Source: AC-32 sp046726435
Lineage (GTDB): Bacteria > Actinomycetota > Thermoleophilia > Gaiellales > Gaiellaceae
Direction: 5' to 3'
Length of the DNA stretch: 40,080 nt
Assembly: GCA_046726435.1 (NCBI GenBank)
Contig: JBKPAM010000027.1
Coordinates: 1 to 40,080, forward strand
In this document: one piece after another, positions 38,738-40,080 of the stretch
How positions within the stretch are numbered: position 1 is the stretch's first letter
Layout: every line of letters starts with the position of its first letter
Translations under genes and position numbers: made by a program
Notes under the pieces: model-generated
The model's input: only the letters and a program-made list of their open reading frames with translations
Databases searched by the model: none
Told to the model about the DNA's origin: nothing

Positions 38738-39829
38738 ATGGCGGACCGTGATGCGGCAGCACGGAGAGACGCGCTCGCCGAGCGCCTGTTCCTGGACGCC
38801 GTCGGGGCGTTCGAGCTTTTCTCCGTCTACCTCGGCGATCGGCTCGGCCTCTACCGGGCGCTTGCTGATCGGGGGCCGATGACGCCGGCTGAGCTCGCGG
38901 CCGCGGCGGGCATTCACGAGCGCTACGCGCGCGAGTGGCTCGAGCAGCAGGCCGCGGGCGAGCTGCTGGATGTCGAGGAGGACGGGCGCTTCGTCCTCCC
39001 GGCCGGTCACGACGAGGCGCTGCTCGACGTCTCCAGCCTCAGCTACGCCGCGCCGACGGCACGCGCCGTCCTGGCCTCGATCCGCCCGATGGACGCCCTC
39101 GCCGAGGCCTTCCGGTCGGGCGGCGGCGTCCCGTACGCCGACTACGGCGACGATCTGCACGAGGCGCAGGCGGCTTTCACGCGCCCGCTGTTCGAGAACC
39201 TGCTCGGCAGGGAGTGGCTGGCATCCGTGCCGGAGATCCACGAGCGGCTCACCTCGGATCCTCCGGCGCTGGTGGCGGACGTCGCCTGCGGCCAGGGCCG
39301 ATCCTGCATCGAGCTCGCGCGCGCGTACCCGAAGGTGCGGGTCGACGGAATCGACTCCGACCGCGCCTCGATCGAGGCCGCCCGCAGGAACCTCGAGGGC
39401 AGCGGTGTGGAGGACCGCGTCGAGTTCCACGAGCGCAACGCCGCCGACCCGGGCCTCGCCGGCCGCTACGACCTCGTCACGATCTTCGAGGCGCTGCACG
39501 ACATGTCGTACCCGGTCGACGTCCTGAAGGCTGCGCGCTCGCTGCTGGCCGAGGGCGGCCTGGTCTTCATCGGCGACGAACGGACCGAGGAGACGTTCAC
39601 CGCGCCGGCGAGCGAGACCGAGCGCCTGTACTACGGGTTCAGCGTTTTCCACTGCCTCCCCGTCGGAATGGTCGGCGAGGGCGCGGCCGGGACGGGCACC
39701 GTCATGCGCCCGGCGACGGTCGCGGACTACGCCGATCGGGCGGGTTTCTCCGCCTGCGAGGTGCTTCCGATCGAGCACGACTTCTGGCGCTTCTACCTGC
39801 TCCGGCCTCAGCCACCTTCGACCCGCTAG
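38738..39829 (+). CDS. SAM-dependent methyltransferase with winged-helix N-terminus
   Basis: A 363-residue methyltransferase. The N-terminal ~100 residues look like the winged-helix dimerisation domain of O-methyltransferase/Rv2258c-type proteins (FSVYLGDRLGLYRALADRG, GPMTPAELAAAAGI, YAREWLEQQ). The catalytic domain has the SAM loop VADVACGQGRS, with DGIDSD at the end of the second strand and ERNAADPGL next. FEALHDMSYPVDVLKAARSL completes it. The substrate is unknown. ATG 38738 has a weak GAGCGGA before it; GTG 38708 is an alternative. Confidence 0.84.
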   Translation: MADRDAAARRDALAERLFLDAVGAFELFSVYLGDRLGLYRALADRGPMTPAELAAAAGIHERYAREWLEQQAAGELLDVEEDGRFVLPAGHDEALLDVSSLSYAAPTARAVLASIRPMDALAEAFRSGGGVPYADYGDDLHEAQAAFTRPLFENLLGREWLASVPEIHERLTSDPPALVADVACGQGRSCIELARAYPKVRVDGIDSDRASIEAARRNLEGSGVEDRVEFHERNAADPGLAGRYDLVTIFEALHDMSYPVDVLKAARSLLAEGGLVFIGDERTEETFTAPASETERLYYGFSVFHCLPVGMVGEGAAGTGTVMRPATVADYADRAGFSACEVLPIEHDFWRFYLLRPQPPSTR

Positions 39830-39870
39830 GCTCGGAGCGACCGGACTGCGGGGGTTGAAGGAGGAAAGCA

Positions 39871-40080
39871 ATGGCGTTGCAGATCGGAGAGACGGCACCA
39901 GACTTCCAGGCGGAGACGACCGAAGGAACGATCCACTTCCACGACTGGATCGGCGACTCCTGGGCGGTCCTGTTCTCGCACCCGAAGGACTTCACGCCCG
40001 TCTGCACGACCGAGCTCGGCTACATGGCGAAGATCAAGCCCGAGTTCGAGCGCCGGAACGTGAAGATCATCGGCCTCTCG
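39871..40080 (+). CDS. 1-Cys peroxiredoxin (Prx6-type), 3' end outside window
   Basis: Thiol peroxidase that reduces peroxides. The first 70 residues are visible: ALQIGETAPDFQAETTEG and SHPKDFTPVCTTELGYMAKI, with the peroxidatic Cys in the PVCTTE motif of Prx6/1-Cys peroxiredoxins. GAAGGAGGAAAGCA before ATG 39871 is a very good ribosome site. The second half of the protein lies past the edge, so the presence of a resolving Cys cannot be seen. Confidence 0.93.
   Translation, partial: MALQIGETAPDFQAETTEGTIHFHDWIGDSWAVLFSHPKDFTPVCTTELGYMAKIKPEFERRNVKIIGLS

Overview
The window is a high-GC, gene-dense bacterial chromosome segment with no rRNA, tRNA, IS element or phage gene that I can see. Several features point to an actinobacterium, most plausibly of the Thermoleophilia (Gaiellales/Solirubrobacterales) type. 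They are the very high GC, the many GTG and TTG starts, the ATGA/GTGA stop-start overlaps, a Tad pilus set without outer-membrane parts, ThyX, a RskA-type anti-sigma factor and a complete hopanoid cluster. The class-level placement is inference; no marker gene was compared.

Layout. (1) 1-4717, minus strand: a Tad/Flp pilus operon read right to left (flp pilin, tadE-like, tadG-like, cpaB, cpaE, cpaF; cpaF runs off the left edge). Structured RNA lies upstream of and just after the pilin gene. (2) 5102-6942, plus: a membrane-anchored M15-like protein and a DUF192 protein. (3) 6976-14429, plus: a translationally coupled hopanoid/isoprenoid operon, hpnC-hpnD-hpnE-shc-hpnH-hpnG, then a 79-codon ORF that starts with a copy of the IspH N-terminus, then intact ispH. 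(4) 14509-17871, plus: a degenerate YjbQ-family gene, a perfect 21-bp palindromic operator, three membrane proteins of unknown function and a CopC-CopD fusion, a probable copper module. (5) 17851-22317: a lytic transglycosylase, a sugar-nucleotide-type epimerase, a kynureninase-like enzyme, a DUF72 protein and thyX. (6) 22318-25955: a tandem array of 62-bp two-hairpin repeats, an ECF sigma/anti-sigma pair, a reductase-like SDR, an exported protein and Mn/Fe superoxide dismutase. (7) 25956-29620: a second SOD-family protein and a three-gene cassette (flavoprotein monooxygenase-like, ATP-grasp ligase, damaged PlsY-like acyltransferase). (8) 29637-33550: FolE2/MptA-type GTP cyclohydrolase, and divergently a degenerate histidine kinase coupled to an FMN hydroxyacid oxidase, an alpha/beta hydrolase and a VOC protein. 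(9) 33597-40080: Fpg-family glycosylase, asparaginase II, the principal-type sigma factor, a second VOC protein, a 49-residue zinc-ribbon protein, a class III aminotransferase, a methyltransferase and the start of a 1-Cys peroxiredoxin.

The most unusual signals are non-coding or relic-like. A dispersed two-hairpin palindromic repeat exists as four tandem copies after thyX, one inverted copy between the two SOD genes, and one copy inside the hpnC reading frame. A ghost of an ispH 5' end differs from the intact copy only by synonymous changes through its matching core. Several genes share a -10-like TANNNT placed 6-7 bases before the start codon, as in leaderless transcription. A strong TetR-sized operator precedes the copper-type operon. 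I found no convincing wholly new multi-gene defence or biosynthetic system; the flavoprotein/ATP-grasp/PlsY-like cassette and the histidine-rich membrane proteins next to CopCD are the best protein-level candidates.
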